A stretch of DNA of 64,000 nt from Bifidobacterium catulorum (GTDB taxonomy: Bacteria; Actinomycetota; Actinomycetes; Actinomycetales; Bifidobacteriaceae), in contig NZ_QFFN01000001.1 in assembly GCF_003129925.1 (NCBI RefSeq), forward strand, positions 1 to 64,000. The letters are read 5' to 3'. Below are positions 62,939-64,000 of this stretch, piece after piece. The first letter of the stretch is position 1; each line of letters opens with the position of its first letter. Under the pieces are notes generated by a model. It did not search any database. It worked only from the letters and a program-made list of their open reading frames with translations, and was not told where the DNA came from. The translations under genes were made by a program, and so were the position numbers.

Positions 62939-64000
62939 ATGGGCGATCCTAGAGGATTTCTGAAGGTCCGGTCCCGTCGTGAACTCGCCGAGCGGCCGGT
63001 GGAGGAGCGCATCAGGGACTGGTTCGACGTTCATGCCGAAACCGGTCTGCAGCCGTGGACCCAGGAACAGGCGGCACGATGCATGGATTGTGGCACGCCG
63101 TTCTGCATGACCGGTTGCCCGTTGGGCAACGTCATCCCCGAATTCAACGATCTGGTCCGTCAGGGCCAGTGGGAGGACGCGTACAACAAACTGTCGATGA
63201 CCAACAATTTCCCGGAGGTCACCGGCCGCATCTGCCCCGCACTGTGCGAGGCCGCCTGCGTGCTCGGCATTCATCAGCCGCCGACGATGATCAAGCTCGA
63301 CGAGCAGACCATCATCGATCAGGCATGGAATCTCGACTACGTCAAGCCGCAGCCGCCCCAGCGCCTCACCGACCAGACGGTCGCAGTCGTCGGGTCCGGC
63401 CCCTCCGGCCTCGCCTGCGCCCAGCAGCTCACGCGCGCCGGACACACCGTGGTCGTCTATGAGCGCCATGACGCCATCGGCGGACTCATGCGCTACGGCA
63501 TCCCCAACTTCAAACTCGACAAGTCGCTGCTTGACCGCCGTGTGGAGCAGATGGAGGCCGAAGGCACCGTCTTCCACACGAACGTGGAGATCGGCAAGGA
63601 CATTTCGTGGGATGAACTGCGTTCCCGCTACGATGCCGTGGTCGTCGCCATCGGCTCCACCGTGCCGCGCGACATGAAGCTTCCCGGGCGAGAGCTCGAC
63701 GGCATCCACTTCGCCATGGACTTCCTGCCCGACGCCACCCGTCGCGTATGGGGCAAGAAGCCGATCAACGACATCACCGCGAAGGACAAGCATGTCGTGG
63801 TCATCGGCGGCGGCGACACCGGTTCCGACTGCCTCGGCACGTCCATCCGTCAGGGCGCGAAGTCCGTCACCGTGCTGCAGATCATGTCTCAGGAGCCCAC
63901 GGAACGTCCGGCGAACCAGCCGTGGCCGACCTTCGCCCGCCTGTACCAGAAGACCTCCTCGATGGAGGAGGGCGGCACCTATATCTACGACACCGATTCC
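62939..64000 (+). CDS. gltD: Glutamate synthase small subunit (partial, runs off the window)
   Basis: The first 354 codons of the NADPH- and FAD-dependent electron-input subunit. The Fe-S cysteine region ARCMDCGTPFCMTGCPLGNVIPEF is followed by GRICPALCEAACVLG, the FAD-binding VVGSGPSGLACA and the NADPH-binding VVIGGGDTGSDCLG. Family members have about 480-500 residues, so roughly a quarter is missing at the right edge. The 2-nt gap to gltB shows they form one operon. Confidence 0.95.
   Translation, partial: MGDPRGFLKVRSRRELAERPVEERIRDWFDVHAETGLQPWTQEQAARCMDCGTPFCMTGCPLGNVIPEFNDLVRQGQWEDAYNKLSMTNNFPEVTGRICPALCEAACVLGIHQPPTMIKLDEQTIIDQAWNLDYVKPQPPQRLTDQTVAVVGSGPSGLACAQQLTRAGHTVVVYERHDAIGGLMRYGIPNFKLDKSLLDRRVEQMEAEGTVFHTNVEIGKDISWDELRSRYDAVVVAIGSTVPRDMKLPGRELDGIHFAMDFLPDATRRVWGKKPINDITAKDKHVVVIGGGDTGSDCLGTSIRQGAKSVTVLQIMSQEPTERPANQPWPTFARLYQKTSSMEEGGTYIYDTDS

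Overview
This is a GC-rich (roughly 60% or more by eye) stretch of an actinobacterial chromosome, most likely a Bifidobacterium. The main evidence is the tal/tkt pair (the transaldolase and transketolase of the bifid shunt) beside CIRCE-hrcA-dnaJ, an aroE-rapZ-whiA-pgk-tpiA-secG block, an SOS box of the actinobacterial CGAAC-N4-GTTCG type before uvrA, and a HemW-type protein directly behind lepA. About 50 genes are visible. I see no rRNA, tRNA, CRISPR array or insertion sequence. The species cannot be named from the sequence alone.

Layout. 1-428 has no convincing gene. 429-6676 holds a cation diffusion facilitator, an ABC-F ATPase, a small membrane protein, an overlapping MATE exporter/HAD phosphatase pair, a small zincin and acylphosphatase. 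6677-9387 is cstA with its YbdD/YjiX partner, separated by a strong hairpin. 9537-14964 is an SOS-box-controlled uvrA-uvrC pair. 14965-28048 looks like an accessory block inserted between uvrC and aroE: MerR/aldo-keto reductase, a broken sugar O-acetyltransferase, LysR/DHA2 exporter, LysR/old-yellow-enzyme reductase, ArsR, an MMPL transporter with a degenerate ABC-ATPase tail, and a YhgE/Pip protein. 28049-33657 is the housekeeping run aroE-rapZ-whiA-pgk-tpiA-secG, closed by a textbook terminator. 33713-36375 has a Cof-type HAD phosphatase and an XRE-HTH/AlaA fusion. 36516-39896 is tal and tkt; 40106-44358 is CIRCE, hrcA, dnaJ, a nucleoside hydrolase and a TRIC-type channel; 44454-50625 is rpsT, an aldo-keto reductase, lepA, hemW and an aminotransferase; 50684-57802 is TetR, an ABC exporter pair, an amidohydrolase and a flavodoxin. 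The window ends with gltB and a truncated gltD.

How the genes work together. Central carbon metabolism (pgk, tpiA, tal, tkt), amino-acid and ammonia handling (gltBD, alaA-like, aroE), translation and protein quality control (rpsT, lepA, hrcA, dnaJ, secG) and DNA repair (uvrAC) form the conserved backbone. The accessory parts are mostly regulator-plus-exporter or regulator-plus-reductase pairs with divergent promoters and recognisable operator repeats, as expected of detoxification modules. The most unusual items are the HTH-aminotransferase fusion with its own operator-like repeats and a well-placed internal start, the MMPL/ABC fusion, and the nested hairpin between tkt and tal.
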